DNA of 64,000 nucleotides from Marinilabiliaceae bacterium JC040 (lineage in GTDB: Bacteria; Bacteroidota; Bacteroidia; Bacteroidales; Marinifilaceae). The stretch lies in assembly GCA_022496785.1 (NCBI GenBank), contig SNAP01000003.1, positions 62,001 to 126,000 of the forward strand, written 5' to 3'. Position 1 is the stretch's first letter; each line of letters starts with the position of its first letter. The notes under the pieces are model-generated. The model was not told the origin of the DNA, made no database searches, and was given only the letters and a program-made list of their open reading frames with translations. The translations under genes and the position numbers were made by a program. This document shows positions 56,901 to 64,000 of this stretch, in pieces.

Positions 56901-57465
56901 TTATTATCTTCTCATTAAAAGATAGAACAGAAACCCTTATATGGGTATAAGATTTGCCATTTGGACTATCTAAGTCTAGATTTTCTAGATTTTCACTTTC
57001 GAAATCTTTAGTTTGTATGTCAGTAGTTTCTAAAGCAATATTCTTTACTTCTAATTCTTTGTTATATGGATGAGTATTATCTAAATAGTTTTGATTAATA
57101 TTTTGTAATTCTTTAGGAATTATTGAATTATAACAAAATGCAACCAACCTAACTAGTGTTTTAATATTTAATAAGATATCAGCATTACTAAAGTGATGAT
57201 TAGTATAATCGTGTTTTATTTTATGAATATCTCTTTTTATTGAATTATCTATACCTAACTTGGAGCATATATACTCAATTCGTGAATACAAATTTGCAAA
57301 AGTTTGCTTTACATGTTTTGTCTTTGCGTAAGATATTCTTTGTAGGATATTGAATAGTATCTTTGATTTATCTTTATTCTCTATCTCAGCATTATTATAT
57401 GTTTCAGCTATTGTATTATAAAAATCGCTAGCAGTCTCTTTTATATATAAATCTTCTTTATTCAC
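53983..57465 (-). CDS. Dna2-like nuclease-helicase (SF1B)
   Basis: A 1160-residue fusion. The middle holds a Cas4/Dna2-type PD-(D/E)XK nuclease: G-R-V-D-M-I near residue 378 and L-I-E-H-K-S-G-K near 390. The C-terminal SF1B helicase shows motif I L-V-G-P-P-G-T-G-K-T near 733, motif II F-I-D-E-A-S-Q near 857, motif III I-G-D-N-K-Q-L-P near 888, and motif VI V-A-M-T-R-A-R-E near 1125. The first 300 residues are helical and unassigned. Such proteins are widespread in Bacteroidota and probably process DNA ends; direct evidence for the substrate is lacking. It ends overlapping the convergent elaA-like gene. Confidence 0.88.
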   Translation of the reverse strand: MNKEDLYIKETASDFYNTIAETYNNAEIENKDKSKILFNILQRISYAKTKHVKQTFANLYSRIEYICSKLGIDNSIKRDIHKIKHDYTNHHFSNADILLNIKTLVRLVAFCYNSIIPKELQNINQNYLDNTHPYNKELEVKNIALETTDIQTKDFESENLENLDLDSPNGKSYTHIRVSVLSFNEKIINANVVDETCREITINYCETIFDLSYIREYLHVGMQMNLLDVKIFDDIYIPKYIILNPDYIINVSSIANNFENYGRSKFNYLVKELKERQPNYHILLGNLADDMLDNTIHSDANPYNYSDVLTSFLKSNVLEFMYCQSKNELSEFHSQAKIRMANIKSIISDLIYEIDLFESVYDKDKILLESSFISEILGITGRVDMIQNDFKLLIEHKSGKMDEFNSRHKENHYVQILLYFAVLKYSFSIRENQVNAFLLYSKYPNGLMSEGYLQQLLAEAFKVRNDIVALEIDLANGMAEEIFPNLYADDLNTFNVNNKLWNKYNKPELESILNNYHSAFSIEKAYFNRYYTFIKKEQLYSKLGSDCINRGGYASLWNMSLEDKLANGSILYKLNISEKSKSSRSTGYDIVKLNIPKLSEDFNSHMRAGDMVVLYSYKDQPMVCKSLLMTSVITNISKDTVSVRLINSQKNEAVIGNKNDYFAIEPIGSDVMNSRMIAGLNLFLEANRDRKDLLLQLREPTRDLSRELNKNYGLEGYFNDLVLKAKQANDYLLLVGPPGTGKTSQALKYMIEDALEEKDGTILLMSYTNRAVDEICSMLIESGIADKTPFLRISSEVSCPKEFRPFLLSEKISEIDKLGEMMSGFNSSRIIVATTSKILGLPFLFKLKTFSHAFIDEASQILESQLVGILSAKNRHGEDAIKKFVLIGDNKQLPAVVLQSTEDSTINNQLLNDNGFTNCSQSLFERLLNNTNSNFIHVLRKQGRMHPQVADFSNKSFYFKENLMSLNLSHQVQNLSELYKLSESKDSDNLKTFISTVRLGFIASKFTDNKLESTKSNINEACIIANLISDIIKYRKDFNPSQSIGIIVPYRNQITVIRNQIEKLGIPNLENITIDTVERYQGSQRDIIIYSFTVQNIFQLDFLISNCFIEDDKIIDRKLNVAMTRAREQMFLIGNPNILSKNPTFNNLIKYCKDKDAFLA

Positions 57466-57620
57466 TTTTGTTGTTTTTCTTTATCGTATGTCAAAGATAA
57501 GTTAATGTATCTAAAGAATAAGATTGAAATAGATTTATTCTTATCTTTGAATTTACATTATATAGATTGTTTTAATATAAAACAGATAAATTGTAAACAT
57601 TTAAAATTATATAAATAAGT

Positions 57621-58361
57621 ATGCTAATATTACTTTCTCCATCAAAGAAGCAAAATTTTAAACAGAAAATTGATTTATGTACTTATTCTGAACCTTTTTT
57701 TAAAGAAGAAACGCTAAGTTTAGTAGAAAAGATTAAGAAATATTCTATTCTCGATTTCATGGAAAACTTTAATGTTAGTGAAAAGATTGCTAATCAGGTT
57801 TATTCTTTTTATGAGAATTGGGGTGATTCTGATAATGAAATGAGTGCTGCAATAGCAGCATATTCTGGAGAAGCTTTTACTGGGCTTGATGCAAAAACTC
57901 TTTCTTGTGAAAATTTAGAATATGCACAGAATCATCTTCTTATATTATGCTCTTTATATGGGATTTTAAGACCTATGGACATAATTGAGGCATACAGATT
58001 GGATTATAAAAGTGTTTTAAATGATATTAATTTATATGATTTTTGGAAGACAAAGATTAGTAAATATCTTATAAATAGAAATGACAATTTGATAGTAAAT
58101 CTTTCATCAAAAGAATACTCAGATTCAATAGATTTCTCTTTAATAAAATCTAAATGTATCAATGTGGAATTCAAAGAAGATGATGGTGATAAATTGCGTT
58201 CAATAGTTATATATATCAAAAAAGCTAGAGGAGCAATGGCTAGATTTATTATTGAGAATAAGGTTGAAACTATAGATGAGCTTAAGAAATTTGATTCTTT
58301 AGGATATAAATACCATTCACAAGAAGATAATACCTTAGTTTTTACAAGGAAAAAACAATAA
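57621..58361 (+). CDS. yaaA: YaaA peroxide-stress protein
   Basis: A 246-residue DUF328 protein. It opens L-I-L-L-S-P-S-K-K-Q-N-F, the family start, and has D-A-K-T-L near 92, L-Y-G-I-L-R-P near 111 and R-G-A-M-A-R-F near 204. Family knowledge: YaaA limits free iron during peroxide stress and adopts a helix-hairpin-helix-rich fold with DNA affinity. It is divergent from the Dna2-like gene across 155 bases. The chloramphenicol acetyltransferase gene follows after 26 bases. Confidence 0.93.
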   Translation: MLILLSPSKKQNFKQKIDLCTYSEPFFKEETLSLVEKIKKYSILDFMENFNVSEKIANQVYSFYENWGDSDNEMSAAIAAYSGEAFTGLDAKTLSCENLEYAQNHLLILCSLYGILRPMDIIEAYRLDYKSVLNDINLYDFWKTKISKYLINRNDNLIVNLSSKEYSDSIDFSLIKSKCINVEFKEDDGDKLRSIVIYIKKARGAMARFIIENKVETIDELKKFDSLGYKYHSQEDNTLVFTRKKQ

Positions 58362-58387
58362 TATTCAATTATAGAAAATATATTGAA

Positions 58388-59014
58388 ATGAATTACAAAA
58401 AAATTGAATTAGATAAATGGGATAGAAAAGAATATTTTAATATTTACACTAAAGATATTCCATGTACTCATAATATGACTGTTGACATAGATATTACAAA
58501 TATTCTAAATAAGAATTTAAAATTATATCCTAGTTTGCTTTATATAGTAAGTAAAGTGGTAAATATGTATAAAGAATTTAGAACTTCATTTAATGAAGAT
58601 GGAGATATTATTATATTTGAAAAGATGAATCCTTCTTATACTATTTTTCACAAAGATGATGAAACATTTTCATCTATTTGGACAGAATATTGTGAGAATC
58701 TTTATCTTTTTAATGAAAGATATGAGAAAGATCTTTTAACATATGGTAATAAAAAAGGCTTATCTCCTAAAGCAAATACTCCAGACAATTGCTATAATAT
58801 TTCCATGATTCCATGGCTTACATTCAAAAGTTTTAGCCTTAATTTAGAATATGGGTATAAATTTTTAAAACCTATATTTACTTTTGGGAAATATACTAAA
58901 GAAGGTAATAAAGTAATAATTCCTTTTAGTACTCAAGTTCACCATGCTGTTTGTGATGGTTTTCATCTTGCAAGATTTATTAATAAACTTCAAGAAGAAA
59001 TTAATTCTTTATAA
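58388..59014 (+). CDS. cat: type A chloramphenicol acetyltransferase
   Basis: A 208-residue enzyme that acetylates chloramphenicol with acetyl-CoA. The active site H-H-A-V-C-D-G-F-H lies near residues 185-193, with the second His catalytic. The start has the family pattern W-x-R-K-E-Y-F and the middle carries P-S-Y-T-I-F and D-N-C-Y-N-I-S. Length is close to the usual 215-220. Close family members hydrolyse no other drug, but some CAT-like proteins have lost drug activity, and this is not tested. It lies 26 bases behind yaaA in the same direction. Confidence 0.9.
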   Translation: MNYKKIELDKWDRKEYFNIYTKDIPCTHNMTVDIDITNILNKNLKLYPSLLYIVSKVVNMYKEFRTSFNEDGDIIIFEKMNPSYTIFHKDDETFSSIWTEYCENLYLFNERYEKDLLTYGNKKGLSPKANTPDNCYNISMIPWLTFKSFSLNLEYGYKFLKPIFTFGKYTKEGNKVIIPFSTQVHHAVCDGFHLARFINKLQEEINSL

Positions 59015-59153
59015 AGAGATTATCTTTTATAATAGGGATGTGATTATATTATATTTAATATGAATTTGGTAATATAAATTACTCAAATATATACAGATTT
59101 ATCTTTAACACTATATTGGAAAATATTTGACACCTTATACCATTATAAACTTT

Positions 59154-59227
59154 AAAGATATTTATACCATATCTGACATCTATAATAAATAGTTCTATTG
59201 TAATATTTAGATGGTATAAATATCTTT
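59154..59227. repeat. 17-bp perfect inverted repeat around 40 bases
   Basis: aaagatatttataccat (59154-59170) and its exact reverse complement (59211-59227), followed by a T-run at 59227-59230. A related ataccat also occurs at 59138-59144. It lies downstream of cat and of the convergent yjbR-like gene. A long-loop terminator or a miniature mobile element is possible. Confidence 0.6.
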
Positions 59228-59262
59228 TTTATAAAAACCTTGCAAATTGAGTTTTATCTTTC

Positions 59263-59628
59263 TTAAAAGTCAATATTATCATTAATAAATGCATCTTTAA
59301 CTTTCTTGGGAACACCTTTTAATACTAGATTGTATGAATCATCTATTAATGATTTCATCATTCTATCACTAATACCTCCAATAGTACTTACAGAATTCCA
59401 ATGTTTTTTATTCATATGATACCCTGGACTTATCTCTTCATATCTTTCTCTTAATTCTATAGCATATTCTGGATCACATTTTAAATTCACAAAAGAATAT
59501 TCTTCTATATTAGTTAAACAGAACATCTTCCCCATTACATAAAATACTAATGTATTCTCGTCGAAAGGCAATTTTTCAGATGTATAAGCTAATGATAGAC
59601 AGTAGTTTCTTAATTCTTCAATATTCAT
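59263..59628 (-). CDS. MmcQ/YjbR-family protein
   Basis: A 121-residue single-domain protein of the MmcQ/YjbR family: M-N-I-E-E-L-R-N-Y-C-L-S-L near the start, L-P-F-D-E near 20, G-K-M-F-C-L near 33, L-K-C-D-P-E near 49, and N-K-K-H-W-N-S-V near 73. The fold resembles CyaY and the family is thought to bind DNA; precise role unknown. It is convergent with cat and divergent from the Bce-type ABC genes. Confidence 0.93.
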   Translation of the reverse strand: MNIEELRNYCLSLAYTSEKLPFDENTLVFYVMGKMFCLTNIEEYSFVNLKCDPEYAIELRERYEEISPGYHMNKKHWNSVSTIGGISDRMMKSLIDDSYNLVLKGVPKKVKDAFINDNIDF

Positions 59629-59858
59629 AATTCAATATATTTTTCACTTTCTAAGTTACAAACTATTTATTTTTGATTAACTAACTCTACTTATCTTTTA
59701 TAGATATTTTTAAGATATTTGTAATATAATATTAATTGATTATGAAAATGGACTAGAACCTTACAATAATGTAATCTAATTGAAAGATTAAAAACTTAAA
59801 GTTTGTTGGGCAATTGTATTCTTTTGTAATATAAAATATTAAAAGAAAATTGATAGAT

Positions 59859-60599
59859 ATGTTAAAAATCAAGAATTTAAGAAAAGTCTATACAAAAGGA
59901 GTAAATACTGAAGCTCTAAAAGGTATAAATTTAGAAGTAGAAGAAGGTGAATTTGTTGGAATAATGGGACCTTCTGGTAGTGGAAAGACTACTCTTTTAA
60001 ATATAATATCAACAATTGATACCCCTAGTTCTGGAGACATCTTAATAAAAGGTCAAAATCTAAATAAAATTTCTAAGAAAGAACTTTCTATTTTTAGAAG
60101 AGATGAACTGGGAATGGTTTTTCAGTATTTTAATCTTTTAGATTCACTAAGTGTAAAAGAAAATATCGCATTACCTATGATTCTGAATAAAGAAGATGTT
60201 AAAAATATAGATAATGAGGTTCTATCTATTTCTAAAACTTTAGGGATATCTGAATTATTAGATAAACATCCTTATGAGATTTCTGGTGGAGAGGCTCAAA
60301 GAACAGCAATAGGAAGAGCAATTATAAACAAACCTTCCCTATTATTAGCTGATGAACCTACTGGAAATTTAGATTCAAAATCATCCAATGATGTAATGCA
60401 ACTAATTGAATTACTAAATAAAGAAAGAAAGACTACAACTATATTGGTAACTCACGATCCTAAAGCTGCAAGTTTTTGTAATAGGGTTGTCTTTATTAAA
60501 GATGGTCTACTTTTTAATGAAATACATAAGGGAGATTCTCAGCAGCAATTCTTTAATGATATACTGAAAATGCTTTCATTTTTTAATAATAAATTGTAA
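59859..60599 (+). CDS. Bce-type ABC transporter, ATP-binding protein
   Basis: A 246-residue ATPase of the MacB/LolD class with Walker A G-P-S-G-S-G-K-T near residue 36, signature I-S-G-G-E-A-Q-R near 141 and Walker B L-L-L-A-D-E-P-T-G near 160. It resembles BceA of antimicrobial-peptide resistance modules. ATG 59859 is preferred over an in-frame TTG three codons upstream. The permease gene starts 3 bases later. In transcription it precedes the permease; sensor kinase and regulator lie convergent to the right. Confidence 0.93.
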   Translation: MLKIKNLRKVYTKGVNTEALKGINLEVEEGEFVGIMGPSGSGKTTLLNIISTIDTPSSGDILIKGQNLNKISKKELSIFRRDELGMVFQYFNLLDSLSVKENIALPMILNKEDVKNIDNEVLSISKTLGISELLDKHPYEISGGEAQRTAIGRAIINKPSLLLADEPTGNLDSKSSNDVMQLIELLNKERKTTTILVTHDPKAASFCNRVVFIKDGLLFNEIHKGDSQQQFFNDILKMLSFFNNKL

Positions 60600-60602
60600 G
60601 AT

Positions 60603-62432
60603 ATGAATCTTTTAAATATTGGAATAAAAAACATAAAAGGTAATCTAAGTTCATATATTACTTTTTTCCTAGCTACATCATTCTCTGTAATGATATTCTT
60701 TATATTTGCTATGTTAATATACCACCCTCAAGTAATTAACGGTGTAATGAAATCCTCTTTTAGACAAGGTGCAATCGGTGTTGAAATTGTTATATTTACA
60801 TTTCTAGCATTTTTTGTCAGCTATACACTTATAACATATGCTCGCAAAAGAAGTCGAGATTATGCTATTTTACAGATTCTAGGTATTTCATCTAAACAAT
60901 TCATGTTTCTATATTTATTTGAGAATTTTGTGATTTTCTTTTCATCAATTATTACAGGTATATTATTAGGTCTATTATTCTCCAAATTATTCTTTATAAT
61001 AATAGCATATATAATTAAAGATACTGTTCTGGATATGTATTTCCCTTACAAACCAATTATTATTACCAGTTTGAGCTTTATAAGTGTCTTTATAATTGTT
61101 GCTCTTATAAGTGGATTATCAATGAGATTTATTAAAATTATAAATATCCTTAAATCTAATAGGAAAAGTCAGAAAACACCTAAATATAATATTATTAAAA
61201 TAATTCTAGGAGTTCTACTTATTGCAGTTGGATATTATTTAGCCTATACAGCAACACCAAAAAATCTAGTACAAATTTTCTTTCCTGTATTAATAATGGT
61301 AATTATAGGTACATATTTCTTCTATGATCAATCATTTATCTTTTTTATAAATACTCTTAAACGTAATAAAAAGTTATACTATAAAGGAATTAATTCTTTA
61401 TGGATTTCAGATTTAGCACATAGATTAAAAGATTGCACTTGGGTTCTTTTTTTCTCCACAATAGTTATCGCAATAGGTTTAACAGCTTTCTCATCTATAT
61501 ATTCTATAAATTATAATGCTAGAGAAAATCTAGAAAACAATCAAGAATATTCTATAGTTATAACATCATTAGATAAATTTAGTAAAGAATCTGTTATCGA
61601 TTTAAAATATCTTCTCGATAAAAAGAATGTTAAATATGAATATACTAACATAAATGCTATAGTAAGTAAGGAATTCCCAAATTCTGTATATATTGAGAAG
61701 AATAAATATTTAAAATCTGAAATAAATGATAAGGATGACTCTATAAGAAATTGTAATGAAAAATATATCTTAATTAACAATATTAAAGAACCAAATATTA
61801 CTAATTCCTATAAAAGAATTTACACAAAATTAGGCAAAACTTATAGAAACACTCCAATCTATATTGTTGACAAAAAAGAATATACAAGACTTATGAGAAA
61901 TATGAATAGAGTACAATATCACATCTTTTCATATGAAGACATTACACTTGGAGCAAAAGATTTAACCGATATAAATGATCAATATTATTCAAAATATAAA
62001 AAACATTATTTATTTCATTCAAAAGGAGTTCAGTATTATAGGTACACAAGCCAATTTAACTATATTTTATTCTTAAGTTTCTTTGTAGGTATTATTTTCT
62101 TGATATGCTCAGGAAGTATGCTGTATTTTAAATTCTTTAACCATATAGAATATGATATTGATAAATTTCAAAATATAGTAAAGATAGGTTTATCTAAGAA
62201 TGAAATTAGAAATACTATAAGAATTCAAATGGCAATATTGTTCTTTCTTCCAATAGGATTTGCACTTAGTCATTCTTTATTTGCTATGAAAGCTCTCGGA
62301 AATACAGCTCAATTTAATATTTTCACACCTGTATTTATTGTAATTATTGGGTATCTTATATTGCAAATTTTATATTATTTTGTTATAAACAATAGATATA
62401 CTCTACATCTTATTTCTAAAATTAAATTTTAA
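60603..62432 (+). CDS. Bce-type ABC transporter, FtsX-like permease
   Basis: A 609-residue permease with about 10 transmembrane helices: four in the first 180 residues, two near 195-240 and more in the last third. A long extracellular domain of about 180 residues (roughly 300-480) lies between helices 7 and 8, the BceB hallmark that receives peptide antibiotics. An I-L-Q-I-L-G-I-S-S-K-Q loop near 90 contacts the ATPase. Together with the kinase and regulator it should form a peptide-sensing resistance module by flux sensing. Confidence 0.9.
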   Translation: MNLLNIGIKNIKGNLSSYITFFLATSFSVMIFFIFAMLIYHPQVINGVMKSSFRQGAIGVEIVIFTFLAFFVSYTLITYARKRSRDYAILQILGISSKQFMFLYLFENFVIFFSSIITGILLGLLFSKLFFIIIAYIIKDTVLDMYFPYKPIIITSLSFISVFIIVALISGLSMRFIKIINILKSNRKSQKTPKYNIIKIILGVLLIAVGYYLAYTATPKNLVQIFFPVLIMVIIGTYFFYDQSFIFFINTLKRNKKLYYKGINSLWISDLAHRLKDCTWVLFFSTIVIAIGLTAFSSIYSINYNARENLENNQEYSIVITSLDKFSKESVIDLKYLLDKKNVKYEYTNINAIVSKEFPNSVYIEKNKYLKSEINDKDDSIRNCNEKYILINNIKEPNITNSYKRIYTKLGKTYRNTPIYIVDKKEYTRLMRNMNRVQYHIFSYEDITLGAKDLTDINDQYYSKYKKHYLFHSKGVQYYRYTSQFNYILFLSFFVGIIFLICSGSMLYFKFFNHIEYDIDKFQNIVKIGLSKNEIRNTIRIQMAILFFLPIGFALSHSLFAMKALGNTAQFNIFTPVFIVIIGYLILQILYYFVINNRYTLHLISKIKF

Positions 62433-62573
62433 AATATACATACCTTTAAGATTCTTTAATGGTTTTATACGTAGATGCTAATCAATATATAAGTAGAACT
62501 AAATTGAAAACAGATTGCATAAAACATCATACCTAAATTGAATATTCTAAGATATCTCTTGAAAGTACATAAT

Positions 62574-62613
62574 AAAGGCAAATGAATTAAAAATAATATT
62601 TTCATTTGCCTTT
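62574..62613. terminator. bidirectional terminator between permease and kinase genes
   Basis: 12-bp stem aaaggcaaatga/tcatttgccttt with a 16-base AT-rich loop. It is flanked by T-rich sequence and serves both convergent genes. Confidence 0.8.
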
Positions 62614-62625
62614 ATAAGTTTTTAA

Positions 62626-63579
62626 TCATAAATGAATTAAAAATTCAGTACCACTACCAATTTTAGTTATAACTTCAATTTTATAATTTAAATCTTCACA
62701 AACTTTCTTAACAAGATATAATCCAACCCCAGTAGACTCTCCCATCTTTCTTCCATTATAACCAGTATAGAACATATCAAAAATTCTTTTTATATCTTTT
62801 GAAGGTATACCAATTCCATTATCTTTTATAGAAAGAATTTTATCTGAATAGCTTATAATTATTTTAGAGTTCTTTTTATCTGAATATTTTATTGCATTAG
62901 TTAGTAATTGATAAACAATAAATCTAAACCATTTTAAATCTGAAGTGATATTTTCATTTTTATTTATAAGAAGTTCAGGGAATACAGATTTTCTAATAAA
63001 AAAACGTTTTAAATCGTTAACTACAAAAGAAATTGCATCATTAATATTTATAGATTCAAAAACTAGATCTTGTTTTAAAGAATCAGCACGTGAATAATAT
63101 AAAGCCATATTCAAACCATCAAGAATTTTATCTGTTTCATTTTGAAGAGAATTAACTATAGGTTGAACCTCATTTTCCTGATATATTAATTGAATAACAG
63201 ATAAAGGAGTTTTTAAATAATGTATCCATCTATTGACAAATAATATATGTTGATCTTGTTTCTCTTTATAATTATTTAATACCTCATAATATTCTATTTC
63301 ACGATGTTCTAAATATCTACATAAGGCTGTAGGAAGAGAAGATTTTTCTAAAGATTTATATTTCTTATTCTTGGGATTCGATAATAACTTATACATATTC
63401 TTATTTCTATAGTATCGTATTAACAGAAATACTAATAAAAAGAAAGTTGAAAGAATACAATAATAAAATAAATTTGCACTATTTGTTATTCCATCTAATT
63501 CTTCAATAAGAATAAATATTAAATGGCAAATTACAAATAACAATATAACCCATAGGTGATCTTTTATAAAAAGCTTCAT
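62626..63579 (-). CDS. Bce-type intramembrane-sensing histidine kinase
   Basis: A 317-residue kinase of the BceS class: two N-terminal helices (about 10-28 and 38-56) with almost no periplasmic loop, H-Y-L-K-T-P near residue 140 holding the phospho-accepting His, and an ATPase domain with N-A-I-K-Y-S near 225, D-N-G-I-G-I near 258 and T-G-V-G-L-Y-L-V near 288. The short sensor region means it depends on the transporter for sensing, a Bce-module trait. Its gene follows the response regulator gene by 2 bases. Confidence 0.92.
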   Translation of the reverse strand: MKLFIKDHLWVILLFVICHLIFILIEELDGITNSANLFYYCILSTFFLLVFLLIRYYRNKNMYKLLSNPKNKKYKSLEKSSLPTALCRYLEHREIEYYEVLNNYKEKQDQHILFVNRWIHYLKTPLSVIQLIYQENEVQPIVNSLQNETDKILDGLNMALYYSRADSLKQDLVFESININDAISFVVNDLKRFFIRKSVFPELLINKNENITSDLKWFRFIVYQLLTNAIKYSDKKNSKIIISYSDKILSIKDNGIGIPSKDIKRIFDMFYTGYNGRKMGESTGVGLYLVKKVCEDLNYKIEVITKIGSGTEFLIHL

Positions 63580-63581
63580 AT

Positions 63582-64000
63582 TTACATAAGATTTAATGAT
63601 AATCTATACCCTAATCCTCTTACTGTCTCTAAAACATTAGCCAAACCTAAATTCTCTAATTTCTTTCTTATTCTTGCTATATTGACATTTAGAGTATTAT
63701 CTTCAACAAAAAATTGGTTATCCCACACTTTTTCAAGAAGAATTTCTCTAGATACAACTTTTTCGTGATTATTTACTAAACACTTTATGAGAATTAATTC
63801 TTTATTTGTTAATATCACTTCCTTGTTTTGGTACGACATTATTAAGCGATTTGTATTTATAGTCAGTCCATGAATTTCAACCATATCATTACTTGAAACA
63901 TAATCTCCATAAGTTCTTCTTAAAAGACTTTTTATCTTAGCTATTAACACTTCATTATTAAAAGGTTTTGTTACGTATTCATCAGCACCATTATCTAAAG
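63582..64000 (-). CDS. OmpR-family response regulator, N-terminus cut off by window edge
   Basis: About 139 C-terminal residues are visible. The receiver end (G-A-D-E-Y-V-T-K-P-F, with its conserved Lys) runs into a linker and a winged-helix DNA-binding domain with T-N-K-E-L-I-L-I, then R-I-R-K-K-L and a final V-R-G-L-G-Y-R-L. The frame is open to the window edge, so the receiver phospho-Asp is not visible. It is the partner of the adjacent BceS-like kinase (2-base gap) and should control the ABC transporter genes upon peptide stress. Confidence 0.92.
   Translation of the reverse strand, partial: LDNGADEYVTKPFNNEVLIAKIKSLLRRTYGDYVSSNDMVEIHGLTINTNRLIMSYQNKEVILTNKELILIKCLVNNHEKVVSREILLEKVWDNQFFVEDNTLNVNIARIRKKLENLGLANVLETVRGLGYRLSLNLM

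Noticed and set aside
1-64000. CRISPR arrays, insertion sequences, prophage structural genes, rRNA and tRNA genes
   Set aside because: No regularly spaced repeats, intact transposase or integrase, phage structural proteins or convincing RNA genes were seen on either strand.

Overview
The window looks like chromosomal DNA from a strongly AT-rich member of the Bacteroidota, probably order Bacteroidales. Supporting signs are a SusC/SusD outer-membrane pair, many lipoproteins, the gene set cdaA-folP next to a DUF1599 gene, a DoxX-like gene and tpiA, almost no Shine-Dalgarno sequences, and several promoters of the Bacteroidetes type (TTG, about 19-21 bases, TAnnTTTG). No rRNA, tRNA or CRISPR array was seen.

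Layout. 1-5 kb is an accessory and decaying zone: a cut-off AAA ATPase, an MFS transporter, two tandem small lipoproteins with matching terminators, a phzF fragment, a small overlapping gene pair and a displaced copy of the mcrC 3' end. 5-16.5 kb is a co-directional seven-gene minus-strand cluster. In transcription order it encodes a giant sacsin-type HSP90-like ATPase, an SF1 helicase, a HEPN protein, a membrane-anchored protein of unknown function, a PD-(D/E)XK protein, McrB and McrC. It reads as one defence operon behind a single good promoter and is the best candidate here for an undescribed system. 16.5-19.5 kb is gene-poor accessory DNA with an HNH endonuclease, hypotheticals and an orphan promoter. 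19.6-25.3 kb is core: cinA, cdaA and folP on the minus strand; DUF1599, DoxX-like and tpiA on the plus strand. 25.4-34.9 kb is a SusC/SusD locus with a surface lipoprotein, an M16 protease and a ChaN-like protein. 35-43.6 kb holds two PAP2 phosphatases, a phosphate acyltransferase, a Cu/Zn efflux permease, a PKD lipoprotein, bioD and an alanine/glycine symporter. 43.7-50.4 kb is a TetR-controlled drug-export operon (TolC, HlyD, two ATPases, two permeases) with two matching palindromic operators. 50.7-57.5 kb has class I fumarase, a DUF5320 protein behind an ArsR/SmtB-like palindrome, an ElaA acetyltransferase and a Dna2-like nuclease-helicase. 57.6-64 kb has yaaA, a chloramphenicol acetyltransferase, a YjbR protein and a Bce-type module (ABC transporter, sensor kinase, response regulator), the last running off the window.

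The genes at 5-16.5 kb combine an ATP-dependent sensor or remodeller (GHKL ATPase, helicase), several putative nucleases (HEPN, PD-(D/E)XK, McrC) and a GTPase motor (McrB). This is the usual make-up of anti-phage systems, but I cannot match the full set to a named one. All family names are from reading motifs by eye; no database search was run.
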